Source of the DNA: Agriotes lineatus | Taxonomy: Eukaryota; Arthropoda; Insecta; Coleoptera; Elateridae | Length of the DNA: 64,000 bases | Reading direction: 5' to 3' | NCBI GenBank assembly: GCA_940337035.1 | Contig: OW679203.1 | Span: 31,877,495 to 31,941,494, forward strand | Part shown: positions 38,221 to 48,250 of the stretch, one piece after another | Layout of the letters: the number at the start of each line of letters is the position of its first letter | Position numbering within the stretch: position 1 is the first letter of the stretch | Translations under genes and position numbers: made by a program | Notes under the pieces: model-generated | What the model saw: only the letters and a program-made list of their open reading frames with translations | What the model was told of the DNA's origin: nothing | Database searches by the model: none

Positions 38221-38239
38221 CTATGAACATCCAAAGCCG

Positions 38240-38265
38240 TATAAAAGCGGTTGCAGAGCTCAGTT
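38240..38265 (+). promoter_or_regulatory. Candidate core promoter: TATA box plus arthropod Inr
   Basis: TATAAAAG at 38240-38247 is followed by TCAGTT at 38260-38265, the arthropod initiator consensus. The TATA-to-initiator distance is about 22 bp, somewhat short of the usual ~30. Downstream come a GC-richer leader and three tandem 70-bp units. No host open frame follows. The arrangement resembles the U3/R boundary of an insect LTR retroelement or the promoter of a non-coding transcript, but flanking repeats that would prove an LTR were not found. Confidence 0.4.
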
Positions 38266-38382
38266 AGACAGATTTTCCAGACCGATTTCCCCAGTCCGAC
38301 TCCCGTTCCCGATCATCCCTTCCTGAGCCTGAGAGTTCCTCCGCTGACTCTACTAGTACCTGGGGAACCGTTCCGAGGTTGG

Positions 38383-38595
38383 GTTTAATTCAGTGGTCCC
38401 AAAAGGACGTCTGAAACGCCAACTAATTTCCCTGTGGAAATCCTGAACAGCTAGTTTAATTCAGTGGTTCCGAAAGGACGTCTGAAACGCCAGCTAATTT
38501 CCCCGTGAAAAACCTGAATTTGAGTTTAATTCAGTGGTTCCGAAAGGGCGCCTGAAACGCCGGCTAATTTCCCTGTGAAAAACCCGTACCGAAAT
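38383..38595 (+). repeat. Three tandem copies of a 70-bp unit downstream of the TATA/Inr region
   Basis: GTTTAATTCAGTGG starts at 38383, 38454 and 38524, giving periods of 71 and 70 bp. Each unit continues with CGAAAGGACGTCTGAAACGC (with changes) and CTAATTTCCC. Copies are about 85-90% alike by eye. The array would sit in the first 350 bases of a transcript started at 38262. Function is unknown. Confidence 0.85.
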
Positions 38596-38599
38596 CCGT

Positions 38600-39422
38600 T
38601 TGCAAACCAGCAATAAATAACGTAATGTTTAAATCCCAGCTTCCCTTGTATTATAGTATGCACTTCGCTATACAAGCAGAATTAAAAGCTACAAGCTATC
38701 TAAATAAAATTTGCCTGTATTAACTATTGAGATTTGCAGCAGCCGACTTGCCTGGGAGCCCCACGGGCTTCGCCCACATCCCCTCCAAAGAACGCACCTG
38801 GAGGTGTCAAGGTTAACAACCTCGAAACCGCGTCGTTTTGGTAAATCAACTTCCGACCGAAGCCCCGCCGTGCGGCGAATCTCTCGGAGTGTTTTAACAA
38901 CAAACTGTAGTTACACAAATAGGGTGAGAACTCGCGTTAACAATCTAAATCTGTTATTTATTTACAGTAGTCGAAATCCGCTGAACGAAAATTGACAGAT
39001 CTCACGCAGACGCGTCGATTGACTCCGAGTAAGAAATCCGACCGCGCACGACGCTCCCGAAGCGGAACGCCTTCGACGTCGACAGGTACCCCCAGCACGG
39101 ATGTAAAGCTGGTTGCAGAAGTCGCAGGAACCAGCGACGTTATTTCATTACACGAATGTTAATTTTATTCAATATACATCTCATTTTCCTTATTACACGA
39201 ATATTTAATTTTGTATCATAGCTAAACAAAATAAATTGTTATACAGGATACTCCGTGGTGTGTTTTGCTTATTTGTGGTATATCTGAGTGAACGATTGAA
39301 CTCTTCTCCGATATATGAGCTATCCCGTGGTAAATAAATATTCATACCCTTATAAAGAAGGGTTGGGTGTTACAAAGTTGCACTCTAAACGTTAATAATA
39401 ATACACACAAACGGTACGTTTA
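38600..39422. other. Intergenic stretch without a recognised gene
   Basis: GC-rich patches (38740-38910 and 38990-39130) alternate with AT-rich DNA. AATAAA-like sequences occur at about 38704 and 39229. Open frames of up to 94 codons on both strands overlap each other and carry no recognised motif. It may belong with the TATA/Inr-led unit at 38240 as part of one old retroelement, but no coding remnant supports that. Confidence 0.4.
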
Positions 39423-40082
39423 AGGCTTTGGCGCACAGGACGCGGTCTTTCGCTGCGGGCAGCGATCGCGCGATCTTCTCGGCGGTTGGCGATATGGCTA
39501 CGTTACATACAGAGCGATATCTGTGTGAGCGATCCAGTGTTGTGATAATTTTCTGCAGAGCAGGGTGCGCAGTAGTATTTTGCACAAGTTAAAGTGCTAT
39601 GCAGATTTTTCTTGGAAAATGAGTAGTTCTGACGAGGAGGAACTCCTGCTTCTTTTAGCACTACAGTGTAGCAGAAAAAAAAGACGATATTGGGTGCACC
39701 CAATTAATGAAAAAAAGAAGAACTTGGTGAATACCACCGTCTCTGTAGGGAACTGCAGTCCCATGAAGACAGATTTTTTTGTATACTTCCGCATATCAAG
39801 GCAAAGTTTGTTTGAGGTAAGTTAATCGAAAGTATATACTCGCACCTATACGTATAGTATTAACAGAGTTATTTATTTCTCTCAACGAACTGATGTGGAT
39901 CGCCTGGATGGCGCGATATTTTTGTGATTTTGTACAAACGTATCGCCTGCCGCCGCGGTCAAGACTGTTTCGCTGCGACAGATCGCCTCGTGTGTGACAG
40001 GGATAATGCAATGTTGCTTTATACAAACATATCGTCGGATCGCTGCCCGCCGCGACAGACCGCGTCCTGTGTGCCAAAGCCT
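39423..40082 (+). mobile_element. 660-bp Harbinger (PIF) DNA transposon derivative
   Basis: Forty-five-base terminal inverted repeats lie at 39423-39467 and 40038-40082. The outer end reads AGGCTTTGGCGCACAGGACG on the left and its near-complement CCTGTGTGCCAAAGCCT on the right. The element is flanked by TTA at 39420-39422 and 40083-40085, the 3-bp TWA duplication typical of PIF/Harbinger. A subterminal segment near the right end is partly duplicated: ACAAACGTATCG and ACAAACATATCG, each followed by a copy of TIR-like sequence. Inside lies one transposase exon, and the rest of the transposase is gone. The element is therefore non-autonomous by internal deletion. Confidence 0.92.
39619..39816 (+). 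pseudogene. Harbinger transposase, first exon only
   Basis: An ATG at 39619 opens 66 codons that end at a good donor (GAG|GTAAGT, GT at 39817). The acidic start SSSDEEELLLLLAL is followed by RRYWVHPIN and FFVYFRISRQSLFE. These are the W-HP and YFR-S blocks found at the N-terminus of PIF/Harbinger DDE nucleases, including HARBI1-like proteins. The catalytic DDE domain that should follow in later exons is missing, because the element's right inverted repeat begins only about 220 bp further on. No acceptor with downstream coding sequence was found inside the element. The exon itself is undamaged, which suggests a fairly recent deletion derivative. Confidence 0.8.
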
Positions 40083-41015
40083 TTAAACAGCTTGGCTGTG
40101 CGGCAAATTGATGTCCCATGCTACTGCAATCAGCTGCTGTTCCCAGACACTAAATAGGGGAATGACTGCACCGACTCCACGTAAAGATGCGGCGGGGCGA
40201 AACCAGGGTGATAATCCTCTCCTACGAGCGAAATGCGAAGTTCGCACGGAATGGCAGAACGATAAAGCTATGGCTTCGCAAACACATGACAAGCCACTCA
40301 ATGAGCCTTCACAAAAAGTCCGTCCAAACGACGTATTATAGGGGTTGCCGCCCCAATGCCAAAACGAAAACTCAGCGGCTTACATTAAATAACAACTACA
40401 CCCCGCTCAATCACCGCCCGCAACCAACGTGCAGTTCAACAAAGGTCCAAGAAAATGCGAAACGCACGACACTTGCATTGAAGCGGCGGATAGTTCAAAT
40501 AATAACTAAGTAGCGGTACACACACATACTCAGAAAATGAACCGTTGGGCGATAATTAGCACAAATAAACAAACGCAACACCTTGCGCGGCCCAAAGGGC
40601 CACGCGGGGCCGAAAAACCAGCTCTCCACAACATATTGCTTCTTACAACGCTGGATCGATTCTGTCCAAAAATGCACGCTAGCCGCGCGATTTATAGTGG
40701 TGGGACGCAAGAGCTGAAGCTTGCTCTTTCTCGAACACACGGCAACAATGTCAATTCTGGCTCAGAACGAAAGCGCTTCAACAAATTCATGTCTGCAGCG
40801 GAGCGATAAAAAGAACACGTGCGCAGCGGGAGCGTGGACTAGAGCGGTAACACAGCTGTGTGCGCTATAAAGCCATTGAATGCCTGCACAAAACTCGATA
40901 TACTCAAATTCAAGCGGAATAATTCGAAAAACCCATATACAATTGGGGTCGTAATTTAAAAAATAACGCTAATTATCCCAACGTTCATGCAATCTAAAAA
41001 TGTCCTTACACAATA
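40083..41015 (-). repeat. GC-richer dispersed repeat, copy R2 (promoter-like)
   Basis: On the minus strand, the core at 40640-40520 reads GGTTTTTCGGCCCCGCGTGG, then TTTGGGCCGCGCAAGGTG and TTGCGTTTGTTTATTTGTG. It aligns with R3 at 46935-47050 (GGTGTTGCGTTTGTATGTG) and, more weakly, with R1. A CTATAAATCGCG TATA-like element near 40700 lies upstream of the core in minus-strand sense. The Harbinger element is inserted at its low-coordinate side. Overlapping open frames of 70-108 codons on both strands do not resemble any protein I know. Confidence 0.4.
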
Positions 41016-43385
41016 TCAGTTCATGCCTTTTCTTTTGGGTATTTTGTCACACTAAAGCATTCTACTTTATAAATAAAATTCAACATTTTTCACAACAATA
41101 TAAATCAAGTCTTTTTGCCATGTAGGTAAATGTAATATCAGCAGTTTATTAAAGTTAAAACAGAATGTGAAGTAAGTAAAAACTATTAATAAACATAGAG
41201 TAATACTTAAATTCTAATATTACACCTTGGCCGGTGCAGATAGCCAGTTATATACCTATAGCTAAGTATGTAAATTACAAAATATAGCAAATTAAACTGA
41301 AAAATACATCAAATGTATTGAACAAAATTATAAACAGAACATTAATATTTGGTATGTTGGCAGTACAGTCCTGCAACTTTGTCATCATCAGCCCTGGAGA
41401 GTGTTTATCACTTATACTATATCATAGCACGTAGTGCCTCCTACTTCAGCTGTTTCTGGCCATTCGTAAAAATATTACACATCTATACTGCTACGATATG
41501 ATGTGTGTTTTTATTATTATAGAATAAAATAAATTAAATTAAAATTGTCTACCATACCAATTATTTTTCAAAGATCGGTAAATGTTACATTAAACTGACT
41601 AATCTTGGGTTCACCAAATTAACTAGTAATATCTATGGTATTTTGCCCTCTTAAACATTGCATATAACCGTTATTGATAATATTTGCTAGCTCCAAAATT
41701 AAGAACATGAAAACTCAGCTCTCAGGTGTCGGGTTCCTTAAATTTATTTGAAAATGGCAGCACGCCACTGGGAAATAATATCAAACTGCACTGCGCCGGT
41801 GCTCGAGTTGACAGTTAACCTTGACCTACATAAATTTCAGTTTGTGCGACTTTCTGCGTTGTGAAATGACTAGTAAAATCAAATTATGAGCAAATTAAAA
41901 ATCAGGTGAGTTATGGATTGATTTTCGCGCCTTTGTGTTAGCGTCTGTACATTCTTTTGTTCTAGGAAAACCGGATCTTCGTTGTTTGCGCCTACTCTTT
42001 TGTTTCTTGCATTCTAACCTCCAAATTTGGATTAAATTGAGATTTTTGGCTGATTATCGTTGCCTGGACAGAAACTAATGCTGGCCCTCGGTTGTGAAGC
42101 TCACGAGACACAGGTAGGCTCATATGTTTCACGCCCTTACGGTCGATTAATGAAAATTCCCACACTAACCTCGCTCTTGCATCGGTAGCTGTTGCGGAAA
42201 GCCTTCCCTGGTGCCTGCGGTCGCCCATTGATGCCGGTATCGCTGCTGGGACCCTCGGACAGCCTGTCTCCACCTTCTGGACCCGTTCATAGCCCTCCGA
42301 AACTCTGGGATCTCGATTGCAATCTCCTCGAGTGCTTGCCGTTGCTGGTTCGTCGAAAGAGGCGTGAAATTTTTTTTCTCTTTCAAGATGGATCGCCCCT
42401 TTTTACACCACTGGTTACCCACATAAAACTGCACACTTTGGTAAAGTTTCAACTCTGTATCTTTATTTTAACCATATAAAAACTTTAATTAATTGCAGAG
42501 TAAATGGCAGATGCTGCTGGTGTCAACGTTTAATAATAATTGAATATCCAAGCTTCTAAAAACAAATGAACATCAAAAATCAAATACAAGGAAATCAGCT
42601 TAGTACAAATTAACAACATTTAACATTAAGTTCATATTTTACAAACATTTAACTAGAACTCTTAATACTAAAATTATTGTCTTTCAAAGTAAATTGTTTA
42701 TAACCTATCTTCTTGTCCATTAAATTGTTTATAACAATGTCTTTTTGCTCACATCACTTCATTGACTCACTAATAGCACTAAACTTGTCTATTTCCTGTT
42801 TACTGTTTCATTTTCTTCAAAAATAACTAACTATGTCCTTTTTGCCAAAATCTCTTTTATGCTAATCTTGCTTGCATTATCCAATTCGTAAATCCTTTCT
42901 TACCTTAATCAAATAAGCTCACGTCAGTTTTTCTTTAATTACTGTACTAACTAACGCTTAATCTCAAGTTCTGCACAATTTGAATTCTTGTGTCAATTTT
43001 AACTAATTCATGTCTGGCTTCTACATTGCCAAACTTTTGAAATTATAATTGAAATTCTTTTATTAACTCCAACACTTGAAATTGAGTTCCCCTATTTGTA
43101 TACTCATTTGAATGCTTTTAAGGTTAATCGTCCATTCTACCAGTATTATTCTGATTTAATAAAATTACATGACTTTTCCCAGTTATTTGCATTGCCTCGA
43201 CTTTGTGCCTTTGTGACTGTATTTTGTATTTTCTGTATTGCAACCAGAGCCGAGTACAGGGCTAAAGACCATCGCAATACGTTACCCTACCTACTCCAAA
43301 AACACTTTCATCTTCCGTTTCGTATGCACAGATAATGACAAGATTATTTACTGTGTAAACTTGGTATCTAAAACCAAGGCTAACA
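41016..43385. other. Intergenic region with one unrecognised GC-rich frame
   Basis: Most of this is AT-rich, non-coding DNA. At 42165-42452 a minus-strand frame of 95 codons begins MKLYQSVQFYVGNQW and is rich in Arg and Gln. The opposite strand is also open across 42192-42479, and no splice sites or family motifs were recognised. A CGCC-rich patch at 41760-41830 is also unassigned. The last few hundred bases before 43386 are probably the 3' UTR of the zinc-finger gene. Confidence 0.4.
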
Positions 43386-44418
43386 TTACAGCTTTTTTCT
43401 TGTGTGAGATCTCATGTGTAGACCTAAACAATTTTTTCGTGTTGCTCTGTATTCACAAAGAGAACAGAAATAAGGTTTCTCTCCAGTGTGCAATCTCGTA
43501 TGTAGAATTAAGTCGGTATTTTGTATTGCTTTGAATTCGCACATCGAACAACTATATTGTTTTGCTCCAGTATGAGACCACATATGTATCGTTAAACTAC
43601 GTTTTTCTACTGCTCTAAAGTCACAGACATTACAGAAGTAAGGTTTCTCTCCAGTATGAGTTTTAACATGTGTAATCATGCGACTTTTTTTTGTTGCTCT
43701 ATATTCACATACAGAACATCTATAAGGCTTTTCTCTCAAATGGATTCTCACATGTGCGTCTAAGTAAACAGTATTGGCTGTCCTATAATCACAAACTGTA
43801 CAAGCGTAAGGCTTTTCTCCTGTATGTGAGCTCATATGCGTTGCTAAAGTAACTTTTTGTGCCGCTTTGTAATTACAAACAGTACAAGCAAAAGGTTTTT
43901 CTTGCGTGTGTGACCTCATATGTATAAGTAAACGATCTTTCCGTGCTACTTTGTAATTGCAGACAGAACAACTATAAGGTTTTTCCCCCTGTGTGAGTTC
44001 TCGTATGTTTGACTAAATCATTTCTATCTGCTGTTTTATATTCACATATGAAACAAATGTAAAGTTTCTTACTTTTATAAATCTTTAAATTAAAAATGTT
44101 GTTACAAACGTTACAAGCAATCAGCCTCTTGAAACTAAGTGTGTTGTTATTTCCCAAATCAGCACATGCTTGACCACACGCAACACACGTATATGTGTTG
44201 TCCACAGAACTTTGTTGTACATACCCTTCATTCTTTATTTCACTTTCTTCTTCAATATTTATATTAGGGTATTCACTGGTGTCATTCATGATTTCTCGTT
44301 TTATCGATAATTGATCAACATTTTCATCACCATCGCTGTACCATAATTTGTGTGATGCAGTTGTCGAAATACTAACAGGACTGTCTATGGTTTCTTGCTT
44401 GATATGTTTTGTAGCCAT
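43386..44418 (-). pseudogene. Tandem C2H2 zinc-finger protein with a one-base frameshift
   Basis: The ATG at 44416-44418 opens an acidic N-terminus (MATKHIKQETIDSPVS) with two IKQE/IKRE sumoylation-like motifs. An atypical Cys-rich segment (CVACGQAC, CNVCNN) and a first C2H2 finger (YICFICEYKTAD) follow. At the linker after this finger the frame breaks. The plus strand has five C at 43985-43989 where the other linkers predict four, turning TGEKPY into TGGKTL and a stop. In the shifted frame C2H2 fingers continue without interruption: one bridging finger and six more, each of the C-x2-C-x12-H-x3-H type with TGEKP linkers, ending at TAA 43386-43388. Single-exon proteins of this type bind DNA in the nucleus. 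The sole lesion lies in a homopolymer, so it may be a sequencing error in a working gene. An allele or a young pseudogene are the alternatives. Confidence 0.85.
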
Positions 44419-45056
44419 TTAAAATTAATATCATTAGCATTTAATTTCTTTTCTTTCTGCAACTGAAGTGTGTTACTATGTTATTAAATTCTATTAGTAA
44501 ATTTGTATAAAATTAGATCTATGATGTTAAATTGTTGCACATATAGTCCAGGCACTTTCAGGAAGGTGTAGGACGTACAACTGGAAAGAAATGAGATAAA
44601 TTATTACAAAGCACGTGTTACAAATCAAGACTCTTACACATAACCTGCAGCTAAAAAAATGTTTATAACCATCAGTTTTGACACTTGAACTAATAGCTCT
44701 GACGAACTAACCACACCAGATTAACAACAGGAAAGTGTTTCGCCAGGAGAGAATTGAGATAGGAAGCACAATATTTTGCTGTTGCAATATTCTGACCAAC
44801 AACTGATTGCTACTATCATGTTGTTACACTCCAGTATCGTATTCTCGAATTTCTAAATTGTTGGTCATAGGACTTAACGATTTTTGATTATACAAACTAC
44901 TGTCACTAAAGCAAACTAAATAAAACGAAAATGTGTTTTATATTCGAAAACGAAAGTTTGAACAGCCTGTACAACGTGAGGGTAGTAAAATATAGAAAAC
45001 TGTACGTCAGTGGAAATTTAAGCCATTAAATAAAATAAGACTATTTCTATAGGTTA
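44419..45056. other. Upstream region of the zinc-finger gene
   Basis: AT-rich DNA without a supported gene. It should contain the promoter of the minus-strand zinc-finger gene, but no convincing TATA or initiator stood out. Confidence 0.4.
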
Positions 45057-45064
45057 CTAGAACT

Positions 45065-45691
45065 CAGCGCTACCGTTCGTAAAATTACCGAATACCCACA
45101 ACAGATGCCGAAAATACCCGATTTTACCCGCAAGTGCAAGACAGCAGAAAGCCCGCGAATTCAAATAATTTTATTTTTTATGTTTATTATTTTAATACTC
45201 CATAACTTAATAAAACTCAAGTTTTAATTATGTTTCTGTTTATTTATTAAAAATACAACATAAATTCTTTAAAGTAAAACAAATCTGGTGTGATATGCGC
45301 ACACAACTTCCTCTTACAGTGATCTTATAATTAGCCAAAAATTTGATTTTTAATTGTAAAATGTTTTCAAAAATTACAAATTCTACAGTAACCGTACAAT
45401 ATAATACAAATTTTAGAGGTATTCAACTGGAAAATCACCTATCTCACATCAGTACACATTAAAAAAGTAATAAAAATGTAAAATGTTCATTTTAAAATCA
45501 AATGGGGTAGAAAGCTATTGATATTTATTTAATATTGTTTTTTACGTTTGAAATTTTGAAGAAATAAAGCAAAGGGTAGCTTCAGCTTTATAATACCCGA
45601 AATTACCCGTAATATTCAATACCCGCGTAATTACCCGCAAATGTCTGAAATACCCGCATTTCGGGTAATTACCCGCAGATTGGCAGCACTG
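45065..45691. mobile_element. 627-bp non-autonomous hAT element with ACCCG subterminal repeats
   Basis: The 8-bp direct repeat CTAGAACT lies at 45057-45064 and 45692-45699. Element ends are inverted: CAGCGCTACC on the left, and GGCAGCACTG on the right, which reads CAGTGCTGCC in reverse complement. The 8-bp duplication and CAG...CTG ends are those of hAT elements. The motif ACCCG is repeated near both ends, about three times at 45094-45133 and about eight times at 45594-45677, often as TACCCG or TTACCCGC. Such subterminal clusters are where hAT transposases bind. The interior is AT-rich and carries no transposase. Confidence 0.88.
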
Positions 45692-45699
45692 CTAGAACT

Positions 45700-46600
45700 A
45701 GAAAATCTGATACATTATTGCTACGTGAAAGTAGTTCAATAACATATTTTCTGCTTTATATCTACCCCTGGTGATTTTATAGCTGGATGGAGGCAAGCAC
45801 CAAGCTGCGCCGATTTCAACGACACCCCAACACCGAGGTTTTCCTTCTGGGTTAGGAAACTCCCGTCATTTATTGGGTGGGAACTTATAATCCAGTGGCG
45901 CTCGACAAATATTAATTTGGACAGAAACACGTACACTTTTTGCATAAAACCGCGCCTATGTCCTACTGTAGCTAGCTGGAAGCATTTTTGCTTGATTTCT
46001 TGTTGTAAATTCATTTTAGAGTGTAACAACTATGATTTTATTAAATAAGTAGTAATTTCTTCATACTTGTAATTTTTATTGAGCTGTTTATTTCTAAATA
46101 TTTTCTTTCCACATTCAGTCTTGCTTTTTCTATTACAATTTTTGTGAATGAGTGATAGTCCTTCTATGTTGCACATTTCTGGTATTTAATAACTTCTGAA
46201 TTTTTCTTACTTTTTCGCTCCGAAAAATTGAGTGGATTCTTTTTAAATATGTGTATACGGTATATTTTATTTGTTTTGTTGTTTCCTTATTCTATTTCCT
46301 ATTCAGTCAATTTAAAATTTATCACATTTGAAGTAGAATACTGTGCTATTGTTGACAACTGTTGGATATCTCATTATGCAGTTTACTTCGGCAAGAAGTA
46401 ATGAATGCCAGAAGGCAGAATTCCAAATGTCTGACAAAAGTCGGTACAAAGGCTCCTTCAGTTCGATGGAATAGGACGCCGAGTTATCAAAACGTGTAGC
46501 GTAATACCTGGAGGACATTTTTAATTTTTATAATTCTAGGTCTAATTTGTTGTGGTTTCTCGTTTCTGAATTTAAAATCCTGCCTGTAAAAAAGCATTTC
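45700..46600. other. Intergenic DNA; segment shared with 49.9-50.0 kb
   Basis: No gene was recognised. Minus-strand frames of 97 codons (45736-46029) and 68 codons (46312-46518) lack known motifs. Part of the first, around 46020-45930, resembles 50020-49940 on the same strand (CTAGCTACAGTAGGACATAG versus CTGGCTACAGTGGGAAATGG, both then GGCGCGGT). Two copies of an unidentified dispersed repeat are therefore likely. Confidence 0.35.
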
Positions 46601-48250
46601 GAATCATGTGCCTGTCTTCAGCTGCTTAAGTAGCATATATTCCGTCTCGTCGATTCGTCTTTGGAGGTAAAATATAGCGAAAGAAGGAATCGATTGCTGT
46701 GAGTGCAAACGAGGCAGACGAACACGTGTCTTTTATCGACGTGAATTTTGTAACAACGCTCACTTTTAAGTCAAGAATTATTTCGCTATAGAAAGAGTAG
46801 TTGTGTGTGTCAGAATGAGAACGTTTTCCCCCCACCTTCTCTGGCGCAGACGAGACGTTGTTAACATGTGTGCAAGTTTTGGGCCTCTTGGAGCGAATTC
46901 TTACGCTAGGCTCCCGATAAGCAACAAGTGTTTTTGCGAGCTGTTTTTCGCCCCGGCGCGGCTTTTGGGTCTGCGTCGAGGTGTTGCGTTTGTATGTGTT
47001 TTAATTAACGGCTAATGGTTGTTACTTGTGTGTCTGTGTGCGTACCGTTTATATATTCCGATATTTGAAGTCCCGTCGATTAGAGATCGCAATTATTGGT
47101 GTTTCGAGTAGACTTTTTCCGTATTAACTGCACGTGGTTATTGACGGTCGGTCTTGGGGTTGTTAAGTGTCGTCTGTCGTCTGTGGAAGGCAACTTCGAT
47201 TTACGCCGTTTGGCGGATTATTGTATGGGAACCTTTCTGGCGGCTTATTTGACATCACGAAGTGTCGTCTCTCTAGTTTAGAACCCTTGACATGTCGTCT
47301 CGGACTTCGTATTACCCAATTACCCTCGATTGCGGATGTTAGTATCGCCCAGACCCCTTCCATTGATCGCAACTCGTTGCTATCGTGTAGTCCCTTCAAG
47401 CGTCTTCGGGCAGTTGCTGGAAACGGCCACCTGCAGTTAAGTTGGACGCCGTATGTAACCACCTGGACTCCTTATTAAAGTATGTACCGCTTTTATGTAT
47501 TAGTTTTACAGTGCCATAGATTACAATGCACGTAGTGTTTTGCTGAAGTGTCGGACAGTTTGAGTAACGTTGCTGACAATGTAGAATTTACTGATCGCAT
47601 TATTGTAGTTGTCAATACGCTGAATCAATCAATTACCGTCAGATTTGTTTTTGCTTAATTTAACGTTGTGGCGAGTAAATTGTGCAACGCATTTGAGAAA
47701 CATTTTTGTTGATCGTCAAGAGTTATTGTTGATGAGTCAGTTTTTTAAATATTTAATGTTGTTACCGTTTGCGAGTCATTTCGTTTTTTTGTTGTTAAGT
47801 TTCCCGCATTTAGCTAATTTAGGACGTTACCCAATATAACCTAACCCTTACTAACTCATTTTGCTACACTTATTTGCTCAACCATTGTTTATTTACATAT
47901 TATTATTAATACAATTCATTTCTTTAACTGTTTTTCTTGTTGATGTGTATGATATTGAAATGCGATCTTGTATGTGTTTTCTTTTGTAAAAGGAGTTTAG
48001 GAAGCTGCAAGGTAAGTTTAATGCTGTTGTTCGTGGCTCGTCGACCAAGCACTGCCACTTTTCTCAGTGGGATCACCTGTGTATTTATCCTATTAGGCAA
48101 GTGGTGGCGCCTTGGCATCTAACATCTTCCCTTCTTTTAATAGGCCGTTGCCCTGTGTAGTCTTGTATTGAATCACCCCAGCTCCATTGGGCGACGCCGG
48201 CACCCCTTTTGTTACGGGCTGGGGCAGCGGTCCTATGTAATTATTTCTCG
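46600..48250 (+). repeat. GC-richer dispersed repeat, copy R3 (promoter-like)
   Basis: This is the plus-strand counterpart of the minus-strand copies R1 and R2. The segment 46935-47050 (CTGTTTTTCGCCCCGGCGCG, then GGTGTTGCGTTTGTATGTG and TGTGTGCGTACCG) aligns with R2. The copy continues into a stretch with recurring GTCGTCT words (47168-47300) and a splice-donor-like GCTGCAAG|GTAAGT at about 48011. Further on comes a GC-rich segment near 48180-48235 (CCAGCTCCATTGGGCGACGC). Frames of 61-103 codons overlap on both strands and look like by-products of composition. Solo LTR or 5' leader of a retroelement is the best guess. Confidence 0.35.

Noticed and set aside
42165..42452. 95-codon minus-strand frame starting MKLYQSVQFYVGNQW
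   Set aside because: The opposite strand is also open, no splice signals or domains are recognisable, and composition is Arg/Gln-rich. It is left unannotated as a gene.
45736..46518. Two minus-strand frames of 97 and 68 codons
   Set aside because: No motif. Part of the first is a dispersed repeat also found near 49.95 kb, where the frame is not maintained.
47836..47855. Insect telomeric repeat (TTAGG)n, seen as AACCTAACCC
   Set aside because: Only about one and a half units are present, which is expected by chance.
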